From JADGQN01 sp035315185 (lineage in GTDB: Bacteria > Desulfobacterota > Syntrophorhabdia > Syntrophorhabdales > WCHB1-27): a stretch of 64,000 nucleotides of DNA. The position numbers were made by a program, and so were the translations under genes. Under the pieces are notes generated by a model that worked only from the letters and a program-made list of their open reading frames with translations, was not told the origin of the DNA and did not search any database. The stretch spans positions 61,791 to 125,790 of the forward strand of contig DATFYE010000203.1 in the NCBI GenBank assembly GCA_035315185.1, written 5' to 3'. Positions 43,965-52,205 of the stretch are shown here, piece after piece; within the stretch, counting starts at the first letter, position 1; every line of letters begins with the position of its first letter.

Positions 43965-44008
43965 GGTTTCACGGAGTGAAGCAAAAGAGAGACTAACGTT
44001 GAGGACTT

Positions 44009-45190
44009 ATGATTGAAAAAGCGTTGAGAGGAGGCAGCGGTTACTGGGCATGGATATGTTTCCTGCTTGTGCTGGTCGGCGCCGGGTTTATCTCGTATCT
44101 CTACCAGTGGAACCATGGTCTCTCTATTACAGGGATGAGCCGTAGTGTCTCATGGGGTCTTTATATCGCGAACTTCACTTTTTTCGTGGGGGTGGCGGCC
44201 TCCGCCGTAACCGTCGTGCTTCCTTATTACCTCCACAACGTGAAAGAGTTCGGAAAGATCACCATCCTGGGCGAGTTTCTCGCCGTCCCGGCGGTCATCA
44301 TGTCACTCCTGTTCATCATCGTTGATCTGGGGCGACCCGACCGTGCGTTCAACTTGATCCTCTACCCATCGCCGCAATCGCTTCTGTTCTGGGACATGAT
44401 CGCCCTGAACGGATATCTCCTGCTGAACCTGATCATCGGCTGGTCCACACTCGACGCAGAACAGAAGGCAGAGAAGCCGCTTCCATGGGTGCGGTTCCTC
44501 ATCCTGCTCTCGATACCCTGGGCGGTCAGCATCCATACCGTGACTGCCTTCATTTACCAGGGGCTTGTCGCCAGGCCTCTCTGGCACACACCCCTCTGGG
44601 CCCCCCGTTTTCTAGCCTCCGCCTTTGCTTCGGGTCCATCCCTCCTTATACTGATGGCGCTTTTCATCAAACGCGTGACCCGCTTTGACGCAGGAAAAGA
44701 GACGATCCAGAAGGTCGCCACCATTGCTACATACGCGCTTCTCGTCAACATCTTCCTGTTGCTGGTCGAGCTTTTCACGACTCTGTACGCGAATGTGCCC
44801 GAGGATGTCGAGCACCTCCGGTACCTGTTCGTCGGCATTGACGGCCACGCCGCGCTCGTACCGTGGATGTGGCTTTCGATGGTCTTGATGGGAGGGTCAG
44901 TTCTCGTGCTTCTGAGCAGCCGGCTGCGTCGGCGGGAAGGAATTCTTGCCGTTGTCTGCGTTGCGATCTTCGTAGGCGTGTGGATCGATAAAGGGCTTGG
45001 CCTCGTCATTCCCGGTTTCATCCCTTCGCCTCTGGGAGAACTGATCGAGTATTCGCCCACGTTCCCTGAGATACTGATCACCACCGGTGTCTGGGCAGTC
45101 GGGTTCCTCATTATCAGCCTGCTTTATCGCATGGCTGTCTCCGTGAAACTTGAACGGCAGTCTGCCGGAGAAAAAACGGCCGCCCATTGA
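44009..45190 (+). CDS. dsrP: DsrP, NrfD-like membrane subunit
   Basis: 393 residues with about ten membrane helices (for example WICFLLVLVGAGFISYL, YIANFTFFVGVAASAVTVV, FLILLSIPWAVSIHTVTAFIYQG). NrfD/PsrC family; expected to bind menaquinone and exchange electrons with DsrO. It follows dsrO by 154 bp, a gap filled largely by the palindromic repeat. Confidence 0.95.
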   Translation: MIEKALRGGSGYWAWICFLLVLVGAGFISYLYQWNHGLSITGMSRSVSWGLYIANFTFFVGVAASAVTVVLPYYLHNVKEFGKITILGEFLAVPAVIMSLLFIIVDLGRPDRAFNLILYPSPQSLLFWDMIALNGYLLLNLIIGWSTLDAEQKAEKPLPWVRFLILLSIPWAVSIHTVTAFIYQGLVARPLWHTPLWAPRFLASAFASGPSLLILMALFIKRVTRFDAGKETIQKVATIATYALLVNIFLLLVELFTTLYANVPEDVEHLRYLFVGIDGHAALVPWMWLSMVLMGGSVLVLLSSRLRRREGILAVVCVAIFVGVWIDKGLGLVIPGFIPSPLGELIEYSPTFPEILITTGVWAVGFLIISLLYRMAVSVKLERQSAGEKTAAH

Positions 45191-45197
45191 ACTGTCT

Positions 45198-45296
45198 ATT
45201 ACAAACGCATTAATTTATTTCACCCCCCACCCTCTCCTCCCCCTCGAGGAGGGAGGGTTCGGGAGGGGGTGATGTCAGTTTACTTACGTCTGTATT
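45198..45296. repeat. Palindromic intergenic repeat, copy 2, inverted
   Basis: On the - strand it reads AATACAGACGTAAGTAAA, then CTGACATCACCC, a GC-rich stem, and ends TTAATGCGTTTGTAAT; both ends are thus related terminal inverted repeats. It lies between convergent dsrP and cobA/hemD, where its long stem could terminate both. Its edge supplies the TAA stop of cobA/hemD. Confidence 0.72.
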
Positions 45297-46845
45297 AGTT
45301 CGTACTTCGCTTCTTTTCCGCCCACCGTATGATCTCGGCCACCAGTGCAGTGGTCGTCGCCTGGGCCGGAATGATATCTACGGCAAGCCCGGCTTTCTCG
45401 ATAGTCTCTTGCGTTGATGAATCTATGGCGGCAATCGCAACCTTCTTGAGGACGGGCAAAATGTCGCTACCCACGATTTCAAGGAAGTTCGTGAAGGCTT
45501 CCCCACTTGTAAAAGCGGCAATAGATATTCTGCCTTCTGTCAGGAACCTGGTGAGTCTCTTCCCGTGGCGCTCACGCTTTATGGTACGGTAGGCAGCCGG
45601 AGTATCGATGATGCAGCCGGCACGCCGGAAATACCCCGCAACGGGTTCTTCGACATTCTCTGCACAGGGCAGGAGCAAACGCGTGCCGCCAAGTTCTGTC
45701 TTCTTTTCAGCCGCTCTGGTCCGGAAGGCGTGTACGAGTTCCTCGCCATGAAACCTCTCCGAGACGAGATCAGGGCGCATGCCTGACCGCTCGATCTCTT
45801 CAGCAGTCCTTGCGCCGAGGGCACACAGCCTGATACCCTTCAGATCCCTGATGTCGCATCCGATTTCGAGAAATCTCTTTAAGAAGAATGTAAACCCACG
45901 GACGCTGTCAAAGATTAGCCACTCGTAGCTGGCGATGATTCTTATGGCCCGGTCCAGCTCGTCGTAATTCTCGGGCTCTACTGTTCGTACGGTCGGGAAC
46001 TCGAAGACCTCGCCGCCCAAATCTTCCAGGGGTTCATAGTCCGCGCTGTACTCCCGGGTTATCAATATCCTGTGCCCGAAAAGCGGTTTCATTTCATACC
46101 ATTGAAGAGTTCTGCGCAGCCGTACCACGTTGCCTACCACCATGACGGCTGGAGGCCGAATCTGTTCGTTATGTATCAGATCAACGATATTCCCAAGAGT
46201 ACCAACAACCGTCTTCTGGTCCGGTCTCGTACCCCATCGTATCACGGCTGCGGGCGTAGCAGGGCTCTTCCCGTGGTCAATGAGTCGCTGCACGATCATT
46301 TCAATGTTCTTGACGCCCATCAGGAAAACAAGCGTCTCATGTCCTTTCGAAATGGCGCCCCAGTCGGTCCCGCTTTCTTCCCCTTTCGTAACTGCCTCGT
46401 TGCCCGTGATGACGGAGAACGAGGATGAGTAGTCGCGATGCGTCAGGGGAATCCCCGCATAGGCGGGCGCTGCAACTACCGAACTGACACCGGGCACTAT
46501 CTCGAAAGCGATTCTTTCGCGCGCGAGCATCTCCGCTTCCTCGCCTCCACGGCCGAAGACAAATGGGTCTCCTCCCTTGAGGCGGCAGACCATCCTTCCT
46601 TGCCGGGCTTTTTCGACCAGGATCCGGTTAATCTCGTTCTGGGTCATTGTGTGGTGGCCTCCCCGCTTGCCCGCGTAAATGAACTCGGCGCTCTGTCTGA
46701 TATAGTTGAGTATCTGCGGGTTAAGATGGAAGTCGTAGACAACGACCTCTGCTCTTTCCAGTATGCGTAACCCTTTAACGGTGATCAGCCCTATGTCTCC
46801 CGGTCCTGCCCCCACGAGATACACTTTACCTTTTGTTGTGGTCAT
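45295..46845 (-). CDS. cobA/hemD: Uroporphyrinogen-III C-methyltransferase / uroporphyrinogen-III synthase fusion
   Basis: 516 residues. The N-terminal ~250 residues are CobA/SUMT (VYLVGAGPGDIGLITVKGLRIL, GGDPFVFGRGGEEAE, VPGVSSVVAAPAYAGIPLTHR). The C-terminal ~255 residues are HemD-like (ILITREYSADYEPLEDLGGEVFEFPTV, AAFTSGEAFTNFL). Together they make precorrin-2 for sirohaem, the DsrAB cofactor, so placement beside the dsr genes is logical. Convergent with dsrP. Confidence 0.95.
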   Translation of the reverse strand: MTTTKGKVYLVGAGPGDIGLITVKGLRILERAEVVVYDFHLNPQILNYIRQSAEFIYAGKRGGHHTMTQNEINRILVEKARQGRMVCRLKGGDPFVFGRGGEEAEMLARERIAFEIVPGVSSVVAAPAYAGIPLTHRDYSSSFSVITGNEAVTKGEESGTDWGAISKGHETLVFLMGVKNIEMIVQRLIDHGKSPATPAAVIRWGTRPDQKTVVGTLGNIVDLIHNEQIRPPAVMVVGNVVRLRRTLQWYEMKPLFGHRILITREYSADYEPLEDLGGEVFEFPTVRTVEPENYDELDRAIRIIASYEWLIFDSVRGFTFFLKRFLEIGCDIRDLKGIRLCALGARTAEEIERSGMRPDLVSERFHGEELVHAFRTRAAEKKTELGGTRLLLPCAENVEEPVAGYFRRAGCIIDTPAAYRTIKRERHGKRLTRFLTEGRISIAAFTSGEAFTNFLEIVGSDILPVLKKVAIAAIDSSTQETIEKAGLAVDIIPAQATTTALVAEIIRWAEKKRSTN

Positions 46846-47001
46846 CGCCTACGACGAATCCTCTCTAGATTAGAAAAAACCTATCATAAACCCGTGACGT
46901 GGGGCAACATGCAACCGGAGATCTGATCTCACGTCAAGCGTCCGGCACAGGTGAGACGCACGATGGGTCCCACGCACTTTCCGAACGCGCATCATCCGGT
47001 G

Positions 47002-47397
47002 CTAATGGAGGATAAAGCTGAGGGTGAGGATGGAAAGGACAAACAGGGTAATGACAAAATACTTGACGTTCCTTCTGCCCGCAAAGTAGACAACTGACAT
47101 TAGAGTCCGAAGATACGGGGTTAAGATTAGCACAACACTACCAACGGTGATCAGGCCTGCTCCCGTGAACCAGGTGGATTTCTTCCCAAATAACTGGACC
47201 AGGAAGGCAAGGAAGTTATTTCCACGGATGAACATCGCGGGCTCTTCTGAGGTCGACATGATGTGGTATTGGTGATAGAGAAGGATCATACCGGCCATGA
47301 TAAAGATGAGGCTGACGACGACCCCAATGATAAGGGTATAGCTGATCGCGGTCTCCAGCTTGGTCTCTCCGCTTCCTTCAGTAGTCGGGTTTGCCAT
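47002..47397 (-). CDS. DUF1634-type small membrane protein
   Basis: 131 residues from the ATG at 47397; the frame is open 45 codons further, but that part is unlike the family. Three helices (ISYTLIIGVVVSLIFIMAGMILL, FTGAGLITVGSVVLILTPYL, YFVITLFVLSILTLSFIL) fit DUF1634 proteins, which often neighbour TauE/TSUP anion exporters. None is seen here. Function unknown. Confidence 0.75.
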   Translation of the reverse strand: MANPTTEGSGETKLETAISYTLIIGVVVSLIFIMAGMILLYHQYHIMSTSEEPAMFIRGNNFLAFLVQLFGKKSTWFTGAGLITVGSVVLILTPYLRTLMSVVYFAGRRNVKYFVITLFVLSILTLSFILH

Positions 47398-47859
47398 GAA
47401 GTGATCCTCGTCCGCTACGCACAATTCGCTCTGCGCCATCTCCTCGCTGCTGCCTCGCCCTCCATCTTGATTGCAAATCGGTATAATACCTACCGGACAA
47501 CGTGGGCGAATGAGCGCGATTGGGTACACCACGGAATATACCTGGATTATAATTCATCCGTAGATTGGGAGCAAGACTAGACCATCCTCGCTAAGTCTCG
47601 TTCGCGCCCGACGTACTCCCGCATTCATGGCCCGTATCACAACTATCCATAAAAACGTAGAAATATAAAACATATTGTATTACATTACGTGATCTTTATA
47701 TAGTAAGTAATTATCATATAAGCTCTTTTTGTGTCTTCGCCAGGCTCGCCGGAAACATGGCGAACCCGACCGCGCTCGTAGAACGGGAGGTCGCTCTCGA
47801 GTCTTGAAAGCTGGACTGGGTTGCGTATCTCATAAAGTCGGTATCAAAAATATCGTAGA
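47398..47859. other. Intergenic stretch with no recognised gene
   Basis: Between two - strand genes. Around 47640-47725 the DNA is strongly AT-rich (ATATAAAACATATTG, TTATATAGTAAGTAATTATC), in contrast to its surroundings, and could hold a promoter. No convincing coding pattern on either strand. Confidence 0.5.
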
Positions 47860-48513
47860 TCATGAGGCCGGATTGTTACGCCCGGCAGAAGCCTTTTTTC
47901 GCGATGCCACAGAGCCATTTCTCGGCGCAACTGGTAGGACCTCGTTATAGAGCAACAGGGCGGTCCGGACAGCCTCGATGAACTCGGATTCCTCTCTGCC
48001 GCCACGGATGTACCGCGAAAGCTCTAGCTGCACGCCCCTACCCGTACGACAGCGGTTACAAACATTAGTGGGCTCGACCGCCTGAAACTGATGACCGTCG
48101 ATTTGGACTTTAAAGCCGGCGTGACGGAGTGATTCTGTGATAGAGGCCTTGAGATCCACATCCAGTCCGCCGACAAGCACTGCTTCATCGTAGCCGGTAT
48201 AACCGTGAACTGCGATCACGTGAGAACAGCCACGCAGAAGAGCGAGACAGGAGCACTCGTCGAAGCGATGGCTGGTGATATGCAGCGTCTGATTGCCGGA
48301 GGGTTTAATTCCTTCAAACAGATACAGGTTGAACTCCTCTCCGGCAATGGCACGTGCGATCTCGCCCGTTCGGGGCTCGATAAGGCCCCCGTGAGGCGCT
48401 ATCACGGCGATGCCGGAAGACGGGCGGTAAAGAACGGTAATTCTGTAGTCCTCGCCCTCTCTTTCGCGTGCAGCAAGATCAGCAAAACTGCGGTACGTGT
48501 CCACACTCACCAC
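47860..48513 (-). CDS. Poly-gamma-glutamate hydrolase family protein
   Basis: 217 residues. APHGGLIEPRTGEIARAI, HITSHRFD, HGYTGYDEAVLVGGLD and GVQLELSRYIRGG are the zinc-peptidase-like motifs of the PghP/DUF867 family, first known from phages that digest poly-gamma-glutamate capsule. There is no clear signal peptide. Its place next to an att-like fragment and AlpA gene suggests phage or plasmid origin. Confidence 0.82.
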   Translation of the reverse strand: MVSVDTYRSFADLAAREREGEDYRITVLYRPSSGIAVIAPHGGLIEPRTGEIARAIAGEEFNLYLFEGIKPSGNQTLHITSHRFDECSCLALLRGCSHVIAVHGYTGYDEAVLVGGLDVDLKASITESLRHAGFKVQIDGHQFQAVEPTNVCNRCRTGRGVQLELSRYIRGGREESEFIEAVRTALLLYNEVLPVAPRNGSVASRKKASAGRNNPAS

Positions 48514-48583
48514 ACTTTGGAGATGCTAATGCGCAGGTGTGTTAGAAGATCAAGTTTTCAGTATTACAGTTAGATGCAAAATT

Positions 48584-48607
48584 GGTGGGGCGGCGGGAAT
48601 CGAACCT
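48584..48607 (-). other. tRNA or tmRNA 3'-end fragment, probable attachment site remnant
   Basis: On the - strand, GGTTCGATTCCCGCCGCC runs into CCACCA, the T-loop, acceptor 3' strand and CCA of a tRNA, or of tmRNA, whose end is very similar. The upstream half does not pair, so no complete RNA gene is present. Such fragments mark one end of integrated elements. Confidence 0.55.
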
Positions 48608-48703
48608 TTCATGTAAGGTACGGTAACCACGATGCTTAAAGATGCGACACAATGTCACATACCCCCAAAACTGCCCCCAAAAACGCTAACCTTTGCCAAT
48701 TCA

Positions 48704-48898
48704 TTATACTCCACTGACTTGCTCTTTGTCATTACTCATTCCCACCTTGTCTATATCAGTCTCTCGCCACGCAGTGACTCTCGGTGATAGTTTCACGCCT
48801 TTTGGGAAAATACCCTTTCTGATTCCTGCCCACCATGTGGATTTGGACACCGGAATTCGATCAAGCACTTGCGGTAAGCGAAGGTAGCGTACACTCAT
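48704..48898 (-). CDS. AlpA-family excisionase-like regulator
   Basis: 64 residues with AGGAGGAAATAA before the ATG. The motif YLRLPQVLDRIPVSKSTWWAGIRKGIFPKGVKLSPRVTAWRETDID is the AlpA/MerR-type HTH used by prophages and integrative elements to control integrase genes. No integrase is found in the window, so this is a relic or a partial element. Confidence 0.85.
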   Translation of the reverse strand: MSVRYLRLPQVLDRIPVSKSTWWAGIRKGIFPKGVKLSPRVTAWRETDIDKVGMSNDKEQVSGV

Positions 48899-48962
48899 TT
48901 ATTTCCTCCTACACAACAAGAGATTCGTTGCTGTTTCTGCTATCGTTCGGATGTCTTCGGGT

Positions 48963-49253
48963 TCAAACTCTGTTCTCAGTGTTCACGTCCGCAATCAGAT
49001 CTGCCCAACCCTTTCTTGCCGTAAATTCGTCCCATGGGTCGATATCAAATCCACTGCGCCTTTGCGGAACCTCAATATTAGAGGCTCCAATATCGGCGTG
49101 TGCCCGAAATGTGCCCAACTTTATCTGTAGCATCCTCAGAGTTTGATCTTCCAGGATCTTTCCGCGAGCAAATACTAGTGGACCACGCACCACATCAAGG
49201 TAGTCACCTAGACGGCCAACCCCGGCTACCTGCTTCCTGCCCTTCACTAACAT
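48963..49253 (-). CDS. Unknown 96-aa protein of the cryptic element
   Basis: A very good site (AAAGGAGG, seven bases from the ATG) supports the start. The sequence (RGPLVFARGKILEDQTLRMLQIKLGTFRAHADIGASNIEVPQRR) has no Cys, signal or helix I can assign. It lies 64 bp upstream of the AlpA gene on the same strand and is probably its operon partner. A repeated GAGGG block upstream (49277-49315) could be an operator. Confidence 0.65.
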   Translation of the reverse strand: MLVKGRKQVAGVGRLGDYLDVVRGPLVFARGKILEDQTLRMLQIKLGTFRAHADIGASNIEVPQRRSGFDIDPWDEFTARKGWADLIADVNTENRV

Positions 49254-49482
49254 TCGTTGTCCTCCTTTTGGGTCTATTCACCCTCAAAAAACTTTTTTCC
49301 CCTCAAAGAGGGTGGGGGAAAAAAGAAAACTAGAGGAAGCACAACTAATGCGCCGGCATGCAGGGACGCGTGACAGCCGGTAGGGGCCGCGGTACACGTG
49401 CGGATGGCAGGTGGCTTGCGATGAAGGCAACCACAAAGAAGAGTTATATATTTTCTGAATTATCCAGGCTTGTGTAACTCAC

Positions 49483-49503
49483 GTCGCGCGAAGCGCGACT
49501 TTT
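49483..49503 (+). terminator. Hairpin with short T-run
   Basis: GTCGCGC-GAA-GCGCGAC followed by TTTT: a perfect 7-bp stem. No + strand gene is recognised just upstream, so it may be a relic or act on readthrough. Confidence 0.55.
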
Positions 49504-49533
49504 GCGGTTTCTATATTGGGAGGGGAGCGTGAG

Positions 49534-49752
49534 TCAATCTGAATTGCGTTCCATTCGAGGCTCCTTCGGGAGTACACCAATCACGCATATCTTCCTGTAC
49601 TCGTGAACGGGCACGTCACCGGCCGTATGCACGATTGTAAATGGTAATTGTGACTGAAGAGCCTTCACCAGACTGTCACTCGGACAAGATACCTCATTGA
49701 GGCGCTTGTATTGGTGAGGGGAATAACGGTCGAGGTGAAGACAGGCCTCTCT
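49534..49752 (-). pseudogene. Possible truncated coding remnant
   Basis: An open frame of 72 codons without a usable start near its beginning; the stretch LPFTIVHTAGDVPVHEYRKI looks protein-like. It is cut off exactly where the duplicated CTTTAC operator begins, as if an older gene were broken by that duplication. I do not recognise it. Confidence 0.3.
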
Positions 49753-49794
49753 TTACAAACTCTTTACCTTCCCTTTATAGCCTCTTTAAGGTCA
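49751..49794 (+). promoter_or_regulatory. Four tandem 11-bp operator repeats, copy A
   Basis: Consecutive 11-mers CTTTACAAACT, CTTTACCTTCC, CTTTATAGCCT and CTTTAAGGTCA, in phase with the DNA helix, as in PhoB/OmpR-family boxes. Nearly identical to copy B before msrA. It lies about 300 bp upstream of the beta-propeller gene. Confidence 0.75.
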
Positions 49795-49810
49795 GCTGTT
49801 AGACTTGGTC

Positions 49811-49906
49811 ATGTCGAGTCATCGACCAGTGGAGCGCATGGAGGTCACGGTGGAGGATAGGGAGCGGCTTCGTGTGAGAAAACGGTTGTTGTTGACGAGT
49901 TCTTGA
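49811..49906 (+). pseudogene. Truncated duplicate of the msrA N-terminus
   Basis: A 31-codon frame (MSSHRPVERMEVTVEDR, RLRVRKRLLLTSS, stop) aligns with the start of msrA at 54090 (MSTDHQ, NRPVDHMEATVKDR, HRVRRRALLL) apart from a 7-residue deletion. Together with the operator upstream it is a degenerate copy of the msrA 5' region. Nothing of the catalytic domain follows. Confidence 0.65.
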
Positions 49907-50095
49907 TGTCTAGCACGGCGTGACGCAGTCTAGGTAGTAGGCAATGAAAAGGGAGGTGATAAAAAACCATGGATGGGAAGTGCGCATGAGGACATCAAAA
50001 GGGAGGAGAAAGGGATGGGTAGCGAAGAAAGAACGCAAGAAACAGCCATAGGCCTTGTAGCTCAAAAGGCAATGCAAACGTGAAAGGGGGATGAA

Positions 50096-51190
50096 ATGAA
50101 CAAGAAGATATGGGTAGGGGTATTGACCGCAACAATACTGATGATCTCCACAGTTGTAACCTTTGCAGAAAGCCCGCAGTGGGGAGACGTCGCCGGGGCC
50201 GTATACACCATGACCAATGACTCAACCGGCAACAAGGTAGTTGTGTTTACCCGCGATGAAGACGGCATCCTGACAAAAGCAGGTTCAATGGCGACAGGAG
50301 GTACTGGTTCAGGCGGCGGGTTAGATCCACTGGGCTCTCAGGGGTCCCTCGTGCTCAGCCAGGACCACCGATGGCTGCTGGCTGTTAATGCAGGAAGCAA
50401 TGAAATTTCCGTCTTCAAAGTGTGGCCGGAGGGGCTGGATTTAGTGGACAAGGTTGGTTCAGGCGGGAATTTACCCGTGAGTTTGACCGTCTTCCACGAC
50501 CTCGTCTACGTCCTCAACGCAGGGACGCCTAACATTACCGGGTTCTACTTGAGCCACACAGGTCACTTGATCCCTCTTGATCACTCCACTCGATCACTTT
50601 CCGGCGGGTTCGCCCAGGTGGGGTTTGATCCAGAGGGTGAGACACTGGTAGTAACAGATAAAGCAGATAGTAAGATTCTCGTCTACTCCGTAGGCGATAA
50701 CGGATTGCCAGGCATGAATCCTGTAACTTCGCTGTCCAACGGTGTTACCCCGTTCGGGTTTATTTTTGACCAATGGGGGCACCTGCTGGTCGTTGAGGTA
50801 GGCAATGACGCGGTTTCGTCCTACAGTATTCGTGACAATGGCATGTTGCAGGTGATAAGCGGGTCTGTGGCCAACGGGCAAAAGGCTGCCTGCTGGATAG
50901 CCGGAAATGAGCGTGGCTATATCTTCACCGCCAACCCGGGCAGCGGGACCATTTCCAATTATAAACTCAAGGATGGAAAAGGCAACCTTGCTCTCCTAAA
51001 CGGAAAGGCCGGCGTCGGCAGCTCTCCTCTCGATCTGGCTATTGCCGCGGATGGTCGATTCCTGTACGCTGTGGACCCTGCCAGCGGTGGTATAGACATG
51101 TTTCAAATCGAACACGACGGTAGCTTGACCCATTTGGGCACAGCGGCTGGGGGACTCTCGATGTTTGCGCAAGGCATCGCTGCCCGATGA
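50096..51190 (+). CDS. Secreted beta-propeller protein (lactonase-like)
   Basis: 364 residues. Signal peptide MNKKIWVGVLTATILMISTVVTFAES. The mature part shows repeated blades such as GAVYTMTNDSTGNKVVVFTRDEDG, RWLLAVNAGSNEISVFKV and RFLYAVDPASGGIDMFQI, which fit the seven-bladed YncE/6-phosphogluconolactonase-like fold. Site AAAGGGGGA. It may bind a ligand or act as a lactonase in the periplasm; no catalytic residues can be named. Operator copy A upstream suggests control by the OmpR-type pair downstream. Confidence 0.82.
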   Translation: MNKKIWVGVLTATILMISTVVTFAESPQWGDVAGAVYTMTNDSTGNKVVVFTRDEDGILTKAGSMATGGTGSGGGLDPLGSQGSLVLSQDHRWLLAVNAGSNEISVFKVWPEGLDLVDKVGSGGNLPVSLTVFHDLVYVLNAGTPNITGFYLSHTGHLIPLDHSTRSLSGGFAQVGFDPEGETLVVTDKADSKILVYSVGDNGLPGMNPVTSLSNGVTPFGFIFDQWGHLLVVEVGNDAVSSYSIRDNGMLQVISGSVANGQKAACWIAGNERGYIFTANPGSGTISNYKLKDGKGNLALLNGKAGVGSSPLDLAIAADGRFLYAVDPASGGIDMFQIEHDGSLTHLGTAAGGLSMFAQGIAAR

Positions 51191-51358
51191 AGCGGATATT
51201 GTAGTGATAGCACCCGGGGCATCGATGAGGAAATCAACCGGGTTTGGTCCTTTCATGCGATGGGCTGTCTTGGTGGGGACGTGTCGGATGATGATACGTC
51301 CCCCTTCTCTCACCCGAATGAAAGGTAAGAGAGTTCAGAGTAGAATGAATCGAAGGTG

Positions 51359-51661
51359 ATGACCATGAAGCAAATCGCTACCTATTTGGCTCTTACTGCC
51401 ATGATGCTTTTGCTTCTCTGTTCAGGATACACGGTTTCTTTTTCGCGAGCGGGTGCGGTATCCAAGGTGGTCTTTTATGTTCAATGATTTGATGTTGGCA
51501 AGGAAGCCCTGGAAGGGCTGCCGGGAGTGAAGAGCGTTGAAAAAGGGTTTCGCAACGCTCAAGAGATAAACACTGTATATTACGATCCTGCGGCGGTCAC
51601 CATTGAACAAATGGAAGCTGCCCTGAAGAAGGCCGGTACTTACCAGGGGACCGCGAAATAG
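51359..51661 (+). CDS. Heavy-metal-associated domain protein with in-frame TGA (probable Sec)
   Basis: Read through the TGA at 51485-51487 (codon 43), the gene gives 100 residues: signal-like N-terminus (IATYLALTAMMLLLLCSGY) and an HMA domain, VVFYVQ-(TGA)-FDVGKEALEGLPGVKSVEKG, ending in YYDPAAVTIEQMEAALKKAG. The TGA falls where HMA domains have the second Cys of CxxC; the first Cys is absent. The frame continues intact after it. Metal-binding or redox HMA selenoproteins are plausible; otherwise it is a pseudogene. Confidence 0.72.
51505..51519 (+). promoter_or_regulatory. Candidate SECIS hairpin in the HMA gene
   Basis: AGCCC-TGGAA-GGGCT: perfect 5-bp stem, 5-nt loop with G at position 2, starting 17 nt after the TGA, as expected for bacterial SECIS elements. 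Confidence 0.55.
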
Positions 51662-52205
51662 TCAGCGAAGTCCATATCTCTCAATAAGAGATTCGTTTCT
51701 TTGCCACGGAAGGCAGAACGCGCGGGGCAAGGCCGTCAAGGGCCGGCCTGAAGACCAGAAGAGGCTTGCCAGGTGGACGACGAATCTGTGGCAGGAAGGC
51801 CGCGTTTGAGCGCTGGAGACAGTGAGCAGACATTTTATGACTTGACGGGGGTCCGCATCGTTCCTAGACTCGAGATAAGTCAGTGATTGGCGTCCCCCGC
51901 GCCGAAGTGATCGTGTTTCGGTGCACCCAGGTGCTGCAGTCTTTTTTCGCATTGCCCCCGTTGACTGCTGCCCCTGCGATTTCAATCGTACAGGGCCTCC
52001 TTTACGGGAGCGTAGGGCTGCTCCACGATAATTTGATGGCAGGCAAGTCCGTGCCCATTTCTTGTAGCGACTCTCCCAAAATTGACTTTTGTATCAATAT
52101 CCGGTATCAAACAGTGAACAGGCTGCATGGAATTTCGGTGTGCCAGCGCGCATCTGCTAGCACCTGTCGTGGATACGACATGAGTCCGTTATCAGGCGAG
52201 ACCAC
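51662..52205. other. Intergenic stretch with a possible promoter only
   Basis: No convincing gene on either strand. TTGACG (51842-51847) and TAGACT (51865-51870) with a 17-bp spacer could form a promoter for the two-component pair, leaving a long leader of about 330 nt before 52206. Confidence 0.45.

Noticed and set aside
48584..48660. Complete tRNA gene
   Set aside because: Only the T-loop and 3' end are present; the 5' T-stem does not pair and no anticodon arm or 5' acceptor strand is found.
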